The translations under genes and the position numbers were made by a program. Below are positions 26,939-34,471 of a stretch of DNA of 43,566 bases, piece after piece; position 1 is the first letter of the stretch, and the number at the start of each line of letters is the position of its first letter. Source of the DNA: Armatimonadota bacterium (lineage in GTDB: Bacteria; Armatimonadota; Hebobacteria; GCA-020354555; CP070648); NCBI GenBank assembly GCA_035527535.1, contig DATLAK010000177.1, forward strand, positions 1 to 43,566, in the 5' to 3' direction. The notes under the pieces are model-generated. The model was not told the DNA's origin. It was given only the letters and a program-made list of their open reading frames with translations, and made no database searches.

Positions 26939-27020
26939 GTCGGCAAGCACCTACCGTCTGCCGCATGAGCACGCGGAAGGACCAGGCCGACATCCCCACC
27001 TCGGGGGCTGGGAGGCGACA

Positions 27021-28373
27021 TTGGCGCGATACGGATATTTCTGGGGCTGCTACGTCCAGGGGCGCATGCCCCACATCGAGAAGTCCACCCGCGCGGTGAT
27101 GGCGTGCCTGGGCATCGAATGCGCCGACCTCGACGGCCTGACCTGCTGCCCCGAGAAGACCATGATCGCCAACCTGGATCATCGGGCGTGGCTGACGACG
27201 GCGGCGCGCAACCTGACGGTCGCCGAGGACGCCGGCGTGGACTTTATCACCCCTTGCCCCGGCTGCTTCGGCACCCTCAAGGGAGCGGCGGCGGAGCTCG
27301 ATGGCAACCCCGCCCGCCGCGACGAGGTCAATCGTCAGCTTCAGCGCGTCGGCAGGCGCTATCGCGCCCAGGCGCGCGTGTCGCACTTTTTGGAAATCTT
27401 GCACCGCGACATCGGCCTGGCGGGGCTGCGCGCGCGCGTGACACATCCGCTCGACGGCACGCGCATCGCCGTCCATTACGGCTGCCACCTGCTCAAGCCC
27501 AGCGCCGACCTCGCCTTCGATGACCCCGACCGGCCGCGCAAGTTCGATGAGCTGGTGGAGGCGCTGGGCGCCATCTCCCTCCCCTACGAGACCAAGTTCT
27601 CGTGCTGCGGCGGCCTGTTGTCGCGCGTCGAGGACGAGGAGACGGGGCGGGCGATGGCGCGCCTCAAGTTGCGCGAGCTCACGGAGCTGGGCGCGGACGC
27701 CATCTGCCTCGCCTGCCCGTCGTGCATGATGCAGTACGACATGACGCAGTTTCTGCTCCAGCGCCGGGGCGAGGCGCTCCAGGTGCCGGTGCTCTACTAC
27801 AGCGAGCTGCTGGGGCTGGCCCTGGGTCTGGAAGCGGAGGAGCTGGGGCTGTCCGCGCACCGCACCGACGTCGCGCCGTTCCTGGAGCAGTGGCGCGCTC
27901 GCCAGCGGGCGATCGAGGGGGTCAAGCGGCACTGGGACTACGGCCTCCTGCGCAAGTGCGCCGAGTGCGGGGCGTGCATGTCCGACTGCCAGGTGGCGCG
28001 CGCGGACCCCGGGTTCGACCCCAACCGCATCATCCGCGAGCTGGCCGCCGGGCATGTGGAGCAGGTGCTGCGGGACGGCGAGTTCTGGCGCTGCGTCGAG
28101 TGCTACACCTGCCGCGAGGAGTGCTTCCAGGGCTACAGCATGTTGGACATCCTGCGCGTCGCCAAGCACCTGTCGCTGGCGCAGGGACGGGCACCCGCCG
28201 GCACCGCGGAGGGGGTGGCGGCCTTTCGCCGGCAGGCGCGCCTGATCGAGGCCGGAGCGGCCTCGCGCAAGCGCCTGGGGCTGCCCCCGGTGCGCGAGTC
28301 TGGCGGCGACGAGCTGGCACACGTGCTGGGCGGCGGCGCCCAGCCCCCGCCGCCCCAGGAGGATTCGAAATGA
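27021..28373 (+). CDS. HdrB-HdrC fusion iron-sulphur protein
   Basis: 450 residues. Residues 1-290 match heterodisulfide reductase subunit B: two CCG domains, the first with LTCCPEKT and TPCPGCFGTL, the second with VHYGCHLLKP, FSCCGGLLSR and LACPSCMMQYD, which bind unusual [4Fe-4S] clusters. The C-terminal third matches HdrC, with CAECGACMSDC and CVECYTCREECFQG. The two are separate proteins in methanogens. TTG at 27021 is chosen because GGGAGG lies 5 nt upstream and MARYGYFWGC is a typical HdrB opening. Its stop overlaps the next start (ATGA), so it is coupled to the glutamate synthase genes. An electron-transfer role with that enzyme is inferred; no HdrA is in the window. Confidence 0.88.
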   Translation: MARYGYFWGCYVQGRMPHIEKSTRAVMACLGIECADLDGLTCCPEKTMIANLDHRAWLTTAARNLTVAEDAGVDFITPCPGCFGTLKGAAAELDGNPARRDEVNRQLQRVGRRYRAQARVSHFLEILHRDIGLAGLRARVTHPLDGTRIAVHYGCHLLKPSADLAFDDPDRPRKFDELVEALGAISLPYETKFSCCGGLLSRVEDEETGRAMARLKLRELTELGADAICLACPSCMMQYDMTQFLLQRRGEALQVPVLYYSELLGLALGLEAEELGLSAHRTDVAPFLEQWRARQRAIEGVKRHWDYGLLRKCAECGACMSDCQVARADPGFDPNRIIRELAAGHVEQVLRDGEFWRCVECYTCREECFQGYSMLDILRVAKHLSLAQGRAPAGTAEGVAAFRRQARLIEAGAASRKRLGLPPVRESGGDELAHVLGGGAQPPPPQEDSK

Positions 28374-29521
28374 ACGGTCGCCCGACATTTGATCGCGGGG
28401 TGCGCAACATCTCCGGCTGCGGGTTGAGCGGCATGATGAGCTTGACCGGCCAACGGGTGGACGGGCGCGCCATCCGCGAGTCCATCGCCTTGCTTCACGA
28501 CCGCGCCAACGGCTTGGGCGGGGGCTTCGCCGCCTACGGCATCTACCCCGAGTTCCCCGACCATTACGCCCTGCACATGATGTACTACTCGGGGGCGGCC
28601 AAGGACGCGACCGAGCGCGAGCTCGACCACGGCTTCGACGTCGCGCGTGATGAGCGCATCCCAACGCGGCTGGTGCCGACGGTCAATGACCCGCCCCTGC
28701 TGTGGCGCTATTTCGTCACCCCCCGGGGCGAAGCGGTCGCCCAGGCCCAGGCCGAATCGGAGGACGATTTCGTGCTGCGCCAGGTCATGCGCATCAACGC
28801 CGAGATCGCCGACGCCTACGTCTTTTCCAGCGGCAAGAACATGGGCGCGTTCAAGGGCGTGGGGCATGCCGAGGACCTCGCGGATTTCTACCGCATAGAG
28901 GAGTACGCGGCCTATATCTGGGTCGCCCACGGCCGCTTTCCGACCAATACGCCGGGCTGGTGGGCGGGCGCGCACCCGTTCACGCTGCTCGACTGGTCGG
29001 TGGTGCACAACGGCGAGATCTCGTCCTACGGCATCAACAAGCGCTACCTGGAGATGTTCGGCTATCGCTGCACCATGCGCACCGACACCGAGGTCATGGC
29101 CTACCTGCTCGACCTGCTGGTGCGCCGCCACGGGCTGCCGGTCGAGATCGCGTGCAAAGTCATCTCGCCGCCTTTTTGGCAGAGCATAGACCGCATGCCG
29201 CCCGCGCCCCGCAACCTCTATCGCACCCTGCGCCAGGTCTATGCCAGCGCGCTGGTCAACGGCCCCTTCGCCATCATCTTCGCCCATCGCGAGGCCATGG
29301 TGGGGGTCAACGATCGCATCAAGCTGCGTCCCATGGTGGCCGCGCGCAAGGACGATTTCCTCTACCTCGCGAGCGAGGAGGCGGCGGTGCGCGTGCTCTG
29401 CCCCCACCCCGACCTGGTGTGGTCGCCGCGGGCGGGGGAGCCGGTGATCGGTCGCCTGGGGCAGGATACGGTGGTCGGGGCGCCGGGGTCGGCGCCGCCG
29501 CAGGAGGTGGCTCATGCCTAG
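28370..29521 (+). CDS. Split glutamate synthase, class II glutamine amidotransferase subunit
   Basis: 383 residues, equivalent to the N-terminal glutaminase domain of bacterial GltB and to the separate archaeal-type protein. It hydrolyses glutamine to glutamate and ammonia. The likely nucleophile is Cys17 in NISGCGLSGMM, which would require removal of a 16-residue propeptide to become N-terminal. VAHGRFPTNTPGWWAGAHPFTLLDWSVVHNGEISSYG holds the substrate-binding Arg and Asn-Gly residues. ATG 28370 overlaps the hdrBC stop by 4 nt and has AGGAGG 7 nt upstream. Its last 8 nt overlap the FMN subunit gene. Confidence 0.9.
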   Translation: MNGRPTFDRGVRNISGCGLSGMMSLTGQRVDGRAIRESIALLHDRANGLGGGFAAYGIYPEFPDHYALHMMYYSGAAKDATERELDHGFDVARDERIPTRLVPTVNDPPLLWRYFVTPRGEAVAQAQAESEDDFVLRQVMRINAEIADAYVFSSGKNMGAFKGVGHAEDLADFYRIEEYAAYIWVAHGRFPTNTPGWWAGAHPFTLLDWSVVHNGEISSYGINKRYLEMFGYRCTMRTDTEVMAYLLDLLVRRHGLPVEIACKVISPPFWQSIDRMPPAPRNLYRTLRQVYASALVNGPFAIIFAHREAMVGVNDRIKLRPMVAARKDDFLYLASEEAAVRVLCPHPDLVWSPRAGEPVIGRLGQDTVVGAPGSAPPQEVAHA

Positions 29522-31115
29522 CCTGGATCTGGATACCCGCGAGGCGCTGGAGGGCGGCGAGGTCGAACTGACGCTCGAGCCGCCCGCGGCCAAGGCGGAG
29601 GTGCTTCCCCTCTACTCGCCGCCGGAGTTCCTGTGGCGCAATGACAACGACCGCTGCCGGCGCTGCCGGCGCTGTATCATGCAGTGCGGGTGGAAGGCGC
29701 TGACGTGGCAGGACCGGGTGGTGCCGGACCACGGCAAGTGCGTGGGCTGCCACCGCTGCGAGGCGATGTGCCCGGAGAAGTGCATCGAGGTGCGCGCCAA
29801 CCCGCAGCACTTCAAGCCCCACGGCCTGTGGTCGGTGGCGCATCGCAAGCAGGTGTGGAAGCAGGCCGACACCGGCGGCGTGCTGCTGACCGGCATGGGC
29901 AACGACGCCCCCTACCAGGTCATCTTCGACCACCTGGTGCTCGACGCATGCCAGGTCACCAACCCCTCGATTGATCCGCTGCGCGAGCCGATGGAGCTGC
30001 GCACCTACCTCGGCGCCAAGCCGGAGCGGGTGGAGATCGAGGTCGGCGCCAACGGCGGGCGGTCCGCCAAGACGCGCCTCGAACCCAACCTCGAGCTGAC
30101 CACGCCCATCATCTTCTCGCCCATGTCGTATGGCTCCATCAGCCTCAACGCGCAGAAGGCGCTCGCGATGGCGGCGGCGGAGTGCGGCATCGCCTGGAAC
30201 ACCGGCGAGGGCGGCCTGCACGAGGACCTGCGCCCCTATGCCGACCGCGCCATCGTCCAGTGCGCCTCGGGGCGCTTCGGGGTGCACGCGGGCTACCTCA
30301 ACGCGGGGGCGGCGGTGGAGATCAAGATCGGCCAGGGCGCCAAGCCCGGCATCGGCGGCCACTTGCCGGGGGAGAAGGTGTCGCTGGAGGTGTCGGAGAC
30401 GCGCATGATCCCGGTTGGCTCCGACGCGCTCTCGCCCGCCCCCCAGCACGACATCTACTCCATCGAGGACCTGCGCCAGCTTATCTACGCGATCAAGGAG
30501 GCGACGCGCTACGCCAAGCCGGTGTGCGTCAAGATCGCGGCGGTGCACAACGTGGCGGCCATTGCCAGCGGCATCGTCCGGGCGGGTGCGGACCTGGTCT
30601 ATCTCGACGGCTTCCGCGGCGGCACCGGCGCCGCGCCGACGGTCATCCGCGACCACCTGGGCATCCCCATCGAGATCGCGGTCGCGGTGGTGGACCAGCG
30701 GCTGCGCGAGGAAGGCATTCGCCACCAGGCCTCGATCATCGCCGCCGGCGGCATCCGCTCCAGCGCCGACCTGGCCAAGGCCATCGCCCTGGGCGCGGAC
30801 GCGGTCGCCATTGGCACCGCCGCCCTGCTGTCGCTGGGCTGCACCCTGTGCCAGAAGTGCTACACCGGCCGCTGCTCGTGGGGCATCTGCACCCAGGACC
30901 CGGAGCTGACGCGACGCCTTGATCCCCTGGTCGGATCGCGCCGCGTCGCCAACCTCATCCGCGCCTGGAGCGCCGAGCTGGAGGAGATCCTGGGCGCGCT
31001 CGGCCTCAACGCGGTGGAGAGCCTGCGCGGCAGCAAAGAGCGGCTGCGCGGCCTCGACCTCGACCAGACGACCCTCGACGTGCTCGGGGTCAAGCCGGCT
31101 GGCGTGGGCGCGTAA
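29514..31115 (+). CDS. Split glutamate synthase, ferredoxin-like plus FMN-binding synthase subunit
   Basis: 533 residues. The N-terminus has two [4Fe-4S] motifs: C48, C51, C54, C58 and C76, C79, C82, C86. The FMN-binding synthase domain spans about 160-500 (TPIIFSPMSYGSISLNAQKALAMAA, GEGGLHEDLRPYADRAIVQ, KIGQGAKPGIGGHLPGEKV, YLDGFRGGTGAAP). CTLCQKCYTGRCSWGIC near 443-459 holds the [3Fe-4S]-type cysteines. It makes glutamate from 2-oxoglutarate, ammonia and electrons. It has its own ferredoxin domain but no NAD(P)H-binding GltD partner in the window, so electrons must come from ferredoxin or from the HdrBC protein. Overlaps the glutaminase gene by 8 nt. Confidence 0.92.
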   Translation: MPSLDLDTREALEGGEVELTLEPPAAKAEVLPLYSPPEFLWRNDNDRCRRCRRCIMQCGWKALTWQDRVVPDHGKCVGCHRCEAMCPEKCIEVRANPQHFKPHGLWSVAHRKQVWKQADTGGVLLTGMGNDAPYQVIFDHLVLDACQVTNPSIDPLREPMELRTYLGAKPERVEIEVGANGGRSAKTRLEPNLELTTPIIFSPMSYGSISLNAQKALAMAAAECGIAWNTGEGGLHEDLRPYADRAIVQCASGRFGVHAGYLNAGAAVEIKIGQGAKPGIGGHLPGEKVSLEVSETRMIPVGSDALSPAPQHDIYSIEDLRQLIYAIKEATRYAKPVCVKIAAVHNVAAIASGIVRAGADLVYLDGFRGGTGAAPTVIRDHLGIPIEIAVAVVDQRLREEGIRHQASIIAAGGIRSSADLAKAIALGADAVAIGTAALLSLGCTLCQKCYTGRCSWGICTQDPELTRRLDPLVGSRRVANLIRAWSAELEEILGALGLNAVESLRGSKERLRGLDLDQTTLDVLGVKPAGVGA

Positions 31116-31169
31116 AGGGGCAGGTGAGCGGTGAGGGGCGAGAGGCGACGCAGGGAGCATCACCAACCC

Positions 31170-31907
31170 ATGACCATTGACGCACAGGGTTTGCACTACC
31201 GCGAGCTCAACCAGCGAATCCGCGAGGCGCTGGCGGGCGGCGAGACCGAGATCGAGTTGACCAACGTCAACGGCCAGCGCTACATCGCCGACGGTGTCAC
31301 CGGCCAGGCGCGCATCAGCATCCGTGGGGTGCCGGGCAATGACCTCGGGGCCTTCATGGACGGGCCGACGGTGATCGTGCACGGCAACGCGCAGGACGCG
31401 GTGGGCAACACCATGAACGCGGGCAAGATCGTCGTCCACGGCGACGCGGGGGACGTGCTGGGCTATGGCATGCGCGGGGGCAAGATCTTCGTTCGCGGGG
31501 ACGTCGGCTATCGCGTCGGCATCCACATGAAGGCCTACCGCAACCAGGCGCCGGTGCTCATCGCCGGCGGCTCCGCGGCCGATTTCCTGGGGGAATACAT
31601 GGCCGGCGGCATGCTGGTGGTGCTGGGGCTCAACGGGGGCGGGGGGCAGTCGCCGGTGGGCGACTATTGCGCTACCGGGTTGCACGGAGGTATCCTATAC
31701 GTGAGTGGCGAAGTGGACCCGTCGAGGGTCGCCACCAATCACGTCACCATCCGTGCGGCCGGCGAGGACGACCTGTGGGCGCTGCGCCCGCACCTGGAGG
31801 AGTTCTGCGCCGAGTTTGGGTTCGACGCGGAGCAGGTCGCAGGGCGGCCGTTGGTCAAGCTCGTGCCGTTCTCGCATCGGCCCTACGGGGGGAAATACGC
31901 GGCCTGA
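31170..31907 (+). CDS. Split glutamate synthase, GXGXG (alpha-helix-type C-terminal) subunit
   Basis: 245 residues, equivalent to the C-terminal right-handed beta-helix of GltB. Repeated glycine turns are visible: GVPGNDLGAFMDGPTVIVHGNAQDAVGNTMNAGKIVVHGDAGDVLGYGMRGGKIFVRGDVGYRVG. The domain is structural and holds the other subunits together. The tail (DEDDLWALRPHLEEFCAEFGF-type region) is less conserved. I prefer ATG 31170, where TIDAQGLHYRELNQRI begins; an in-frame GTG at 31131 is possible but the stretch between is repeat-like GAGAGGCGA sequence. It completes the three-gene synthase. Confidence 0.88.
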   Translation: MTIDAQGLHYRELNQRIREALAGGETEIELTNVNGQRYIADGVTGQARISIRGVPGNDLGAFMDGPTVIVHGNAQDAVGNTMNAGKIVVHGDAGDVLGYGMRGGKIFVRGDVGYRVGIHMKAYRNQAPVLIAGGSAADFLGEYMAGGMLVVLGLNGGGGQSPVGDYCATGLHGGILYVSGEVDPSRVATNHVTIRAAGEDDLWALRPHLEEFCAEFGFDAEQVAGRPLVKLVPFSHRPYGGKYAA

Positions 31908-31919
31908 TCGGGAGGCCTT

Positions 31920-33473
31920 ATGCGCGTGAGCCCTTTGGCTGGGCGCCGGCGAAGACTATCCTGCCCCTGGCGAATGCGCTCCACGGCAGGGGCGGGGCAT
32001 GGCGCGCTGCTGCGGTCCGACGGCGCAGGGCGCCTGGGCGAATGCCGTGAGGAATGCGCGGTCTTCGGCATTCACGCGCCGGGCGAGGACGTCGCCCGGC
32101 TCACTTATTTCGGACTGTTCGCGCTCCAGCACCGCGGCCAGGAGAGCGCCGGCATCGCCATCGCCGACGGCGAGCGCATTCAGGCCCATAGCGACATGGG
32201 GCTGGTGCAGCAGGTCTTCGACGAGGAGCTGCTGCAGTCGCTCCAGGGCGACACCGCCATCGGCCACACCCGCTACTCCACCACCGGCTCCAGCCACCAC
32301 CGCAACGCGCAGCCCGTGGTCATTCCCACCGGCGCCGGTACCATCGCCCTCGCCCACAACGGCAATCTGGTTAACTCCGCGCAGCTCCGCCACGACCTCT
32401 TCGATGATGGACCGACATCGGCGTCCACCACCGACAGCAGCATCATGGCGCGCCTGGTGGCACAGCGCCTGGAGCAGCGCGGCGATCTCGAGGCCGCCAT
32501 CGCCGACGCCAGCCGCCGCTGGCAGGGCGCCTACTCCGTCGCCTGTATGACCGCGAACCGCCTGGTCGCCACGCGCGACCCGAGCGGCATCCGCCCACTG
32601 TGCATTGGCACCCTCAACAGCCGCGGCCATGTCGTGGCCTCCGAGACCTGCGGCCTCAACGTCGTGGGGGCGGAGTTCCTGCGCGAGATCGAGCCGGGGG
32701 AGATGGTGGTGATGGACGCCCACGGGCTGCGGTCGGTGCGTCTGGCGCCGGCGACCCGACCCGCGATGTGCGTCTTCGAGTTCATCTACTTCGCGCGCCC
32801 CGACAGCCACATCTACGGCATGCTGCTGCACGAGGCGCGGCGCCGCATGGGGCACCGCTTGGCCGCGGAGCACCCGGTGGAGGCGGACCTGGTGATCCCG
32901 GTGCCGGACACCGGCTGGCCGGCGGCGATCGGGTTCGCCGAGGCCTCGGGCATCCCCTTCGGGCAGGCGCTGATCAAGAACCGTTACATCGCGCGCACCT
33001 TCATCCAGCCCGACCAGCGTCAGCGCGAGCTGGGGGTGCGGCTCAAGCTCACCGTCATGCGCGAGGTGGTGGCGGGCAAGCGGGTGGTGGTGGTGGACGA
33101 TTCCATCGTCCGCGGCACCACCAAGCGCGAGCTGGTGTCCCTCATCCGCCGCGCGGGGGCGAGCGAGATTCACGTCCGCATCGCCGCCCCGCCCTACCGC
33201 TACCCCTGTTTCTACGGGGTTGACACCAGCGACCGCAGCGAGCTGCTCGCCGCGCGCCTGGAGGCGGTTGACGACATCCGCCGGGTGATCGGGGCCGACA
33301 CCCTCGGCTACCAGACCGTGGAGGGGCTGTTGGATGCGATCGGCCTGCCGCGCGAGCGGTTCTGCCTGGCGTGCTTCAACGGGGATTACCCCATCGCGGT
33401 GCCGGACGAGGTCCGGGCCCGCAAGTTTGCGCTGGAGACCGAGCCGGCGACCGAACCCGTGCCGCGGAGTTAA
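31920..33473 (+). CDS. purF: Amidophosphoribosyltransferase
   Basis: 517 residues from ATG 31920, which has GGAGG 4 nt upstream. First step of purine synthesis: glutamine plus PRPP gives phosphoribosylamine. The catalytic Cys is in REECAVFGIHAP, preceded by about 45 residues, longer than the usual propeptide; an internal ATG at 31974 is an alternative. HTRYSTTGSSHHRNAQP is the glutaminase signature, and VVDDSIVRGTTKRELV is the PRPP-binding motif. FARPDSHIYGMLLHEARRRMG is typical, and CLACFNGDYPI suggests an iron-sulphur-ligand class. It follows the GOGAT genes by 12 nt. Confidence 0.95.
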   Translation: MRVSPLAGRRRRLSCPWRMRSTAGAGHGALLRSDGAGRLGECREECAVFGIHAPGEDVARLTYFGLFALQHRGQESAGIAIADGERIQAHSDMGLVQQVFDEELLQSLQGDTAIGHTRYSTTGSSHHRNAQPVVIPTGAGTIALAHNGNLVNSAQLRHDLFDDGPTSASTTDSSIMARLVAQRLEQRGDLEAAIADASRRWQGAYSVACMTANRLVATRDPSGIRPLCIGTLNSRGHVVASETCGLNVVGAEFLREIEPGEMVVMDAHGLRSVRLAPATRPAMCVFEFIYFARPDSHIYGMLLHEARRRMGHRLAAEHPVEADLVIPVPDTGWPAAIGFAEASGIPFGQALIKNRYIARTFIQPDQRQRELGVRLKLTVMREVVAGKRVVVVDDSIVRGTTKRELVSLIRRAGASEIHVRIAAPPYRYPCFYGVDTSDRSELLAARLEAVDDIRRVIGADTLGYQTVEGLLDAIGLPRERFCLACFNGDYPIAVPDEVRARKFALETEPATEPVPRS

Positions 33474-33476
33474 GCC

Positions 33477-34175
33477 ATGGCGCCCCCGTCCCCTCGCGTG
33501 CTGGTGATAAGCGCGGATCCGGCGCCCGCGGGGCAACTCCATGACCAGGTGGTCCGCCTCGGCGGCGAGGTCAGCCACCTGCACCCCGGCGAATTCGAGA
33601 GCCGGGTGTCGGAGCTGCGCCCACCCCACGTGGTGATCCTGGATGCGCGCGAGGCGACGGTTGATCTCAAGCGGTTGTGCGCGCTGATTCGGGGCCGCCC
33701 GCGGCTGCGGGAGGCGGCGGTGCTGGCGGTGGTGCCGGAGCCGCAGCTCGCGGGCCTCGACACGAGCGCGCTCGATGATTTCGTCGCCGCGCCCTACCCC
33801 GAGGGGGAGCTGCGGGCGCGTCTGAGCCGTCTGTTCGCGCGGGTTGACGAGGCGCCGTCCGCCAGCGCCGTGCGCATGGGTGAGCTGGTGCTCGATCCTG
33901 AGACCTACGACGTCACGGTCGGCGGCGCGCGGGTTGATCTAACCCTCAAGGAGTACCATCTGCTCAAGCATCTGGTGACCCACTCGGGGCGCGTTTTCAC
34001 CCGCGACCAATTGCTCGACCGCGTCTGGGGTTACGATTACGTCGGCGGCACGCGCACGGTGGATGTGCATATCCGCCGCCTCCGCGCCAAGCTCGGCGAT
34101 GTGGGCGAGACCAGCATTGACACCGTGCGGGGTGTGGGATATGCTTTCCGTCCCCCGCGGGGGGAGGGAGTCTAA
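33477..34175 (+). CDS. OmpR-type response regulator with degenerate receiver (GlnR-like in kind)
   Basis: 232 residues. The receiver (1-120) keeps the phospho-acceptor-like D56 (VVILDARE). The acidic pair is reduced (ISADP, one Asp at 14), and the conserved Thr-Lys-Pro is FVAAPYPEGEL, so the Lys is lost. This should not follow normal phosphorylation. The C-terminal winged helix is intact (LTLKEYHLLKHLVTHSGRVFTRDQLLDRVWGYDY ... VDVHIRRLRAKLGD). Atypical OmpR regulators such as actinobacterial GlnR control nitrogen genes, and this one sits in a nitrogen cluster directly after purF (3 nt). No sensor kinase is nearby. Orthology to GlnR is not claimed. Confidence 0.85.
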   Translation: MAPPSPRVLVISADPAPAGQLHDQVVRLGGEVSHLHPGEFESRVSELRPPHVVILDAREATVDLKRLCALIRGRPRLREAAVLAVVPEPQLAGLDTSALDDFVAAPYPEGELRARLSRLFARVDEAPSASAVRMGELVLDPETYDVTVGGARVDLTLKEYHLLKHLVTHSGRVFTRDQLLDRVWGYDYVGGTRTVDVHIRRLRAKLGDVGETSIDTVRGVGYAFRPPRGEGV

Positions 34176-34460
34176 CCAGAGACCACAGGGGACACACAGA
34201 GAACGGATGAATCAACCACCCTTCGGCTTCGCTCAGGGCAGGCTCCGACACGAAGACACCAGGGGAACATGGTGGGGCCCCGACCTTCGGGGCCAAGCCG
34301 ATGTATGTGTTGGCCGGCGAGACGCCGGCCCTACCCGGCTGTTCTTCCTTGTGTCTTTGTGCGGCTAGGCCAGGGGCCGCCGTGGCGGTCAGCATTGCTG
34401 ACCTAGCCATCTTGGTGGTTCAATGTTCCCTTCTCTGTGTCCTCTGTGACCTCTGTGGTT
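34174..34460. repeat. Composite nested inverted-repeat island before guaA
   Basis: No gene in 34176-34471. Outer arms: AACCAGAGACCACAGGGGAC... (34174-34204) faces TTCTCTGTGTCCTCTGTGAC... (34431-34460). Inner arms: CACGAAGACACCAGGGGAAC (34249-34268) faces GTTCTTCCTTGTGTCTTTGTG (34341-34361). Inside are perfect hairpins at 34276-34294 (GGCCCCGA arms), 34312-34330 (GGCCGGCG arms) and 34387-34403 (GGTCAGCA arms). A CCCTTCGGCTTCGCTCAGGG block at 34220-34239 is related to one at 41981-42007. Confidence 0.8.
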
Positions 34461-34471
34461 GAAGGACGCAA

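Larger units (their letters stand above)
26565..27020. other. 456-nt divergent control region between nrpR and hdrBC
   Basis: No gene. From left to right it holds the nrpR leader inverted repeat (26579-26593), the nrpR promoter, two hairpin repeats (26779-26798, CACAGG arms; 26805-26828, GGCGACCC/GGGTCGCC arms), the hdrBC promoter with an overlapping inverted repeat, and a leader of about 75 nt ending in GGGAGG. An open frame through the region on the plus strand is not used as coding. Confidence 0.7.

Noticed and set aside
26652-27020. N-terminal extension of the HdrBC gene, including ATG at 26937
   Set aside because: The ATG lies within the -10 box of the promoter, before the expected transcript start, and the extension covers repeats. 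The TTG at 27021 has an ideal ribosome site.
29319-31685. 788-codon minus-strand frame opposite the glutamate synthase genes
   Set aside because: Composition and lack of motifs mark it as a shadow of the GC-rich coding strand.
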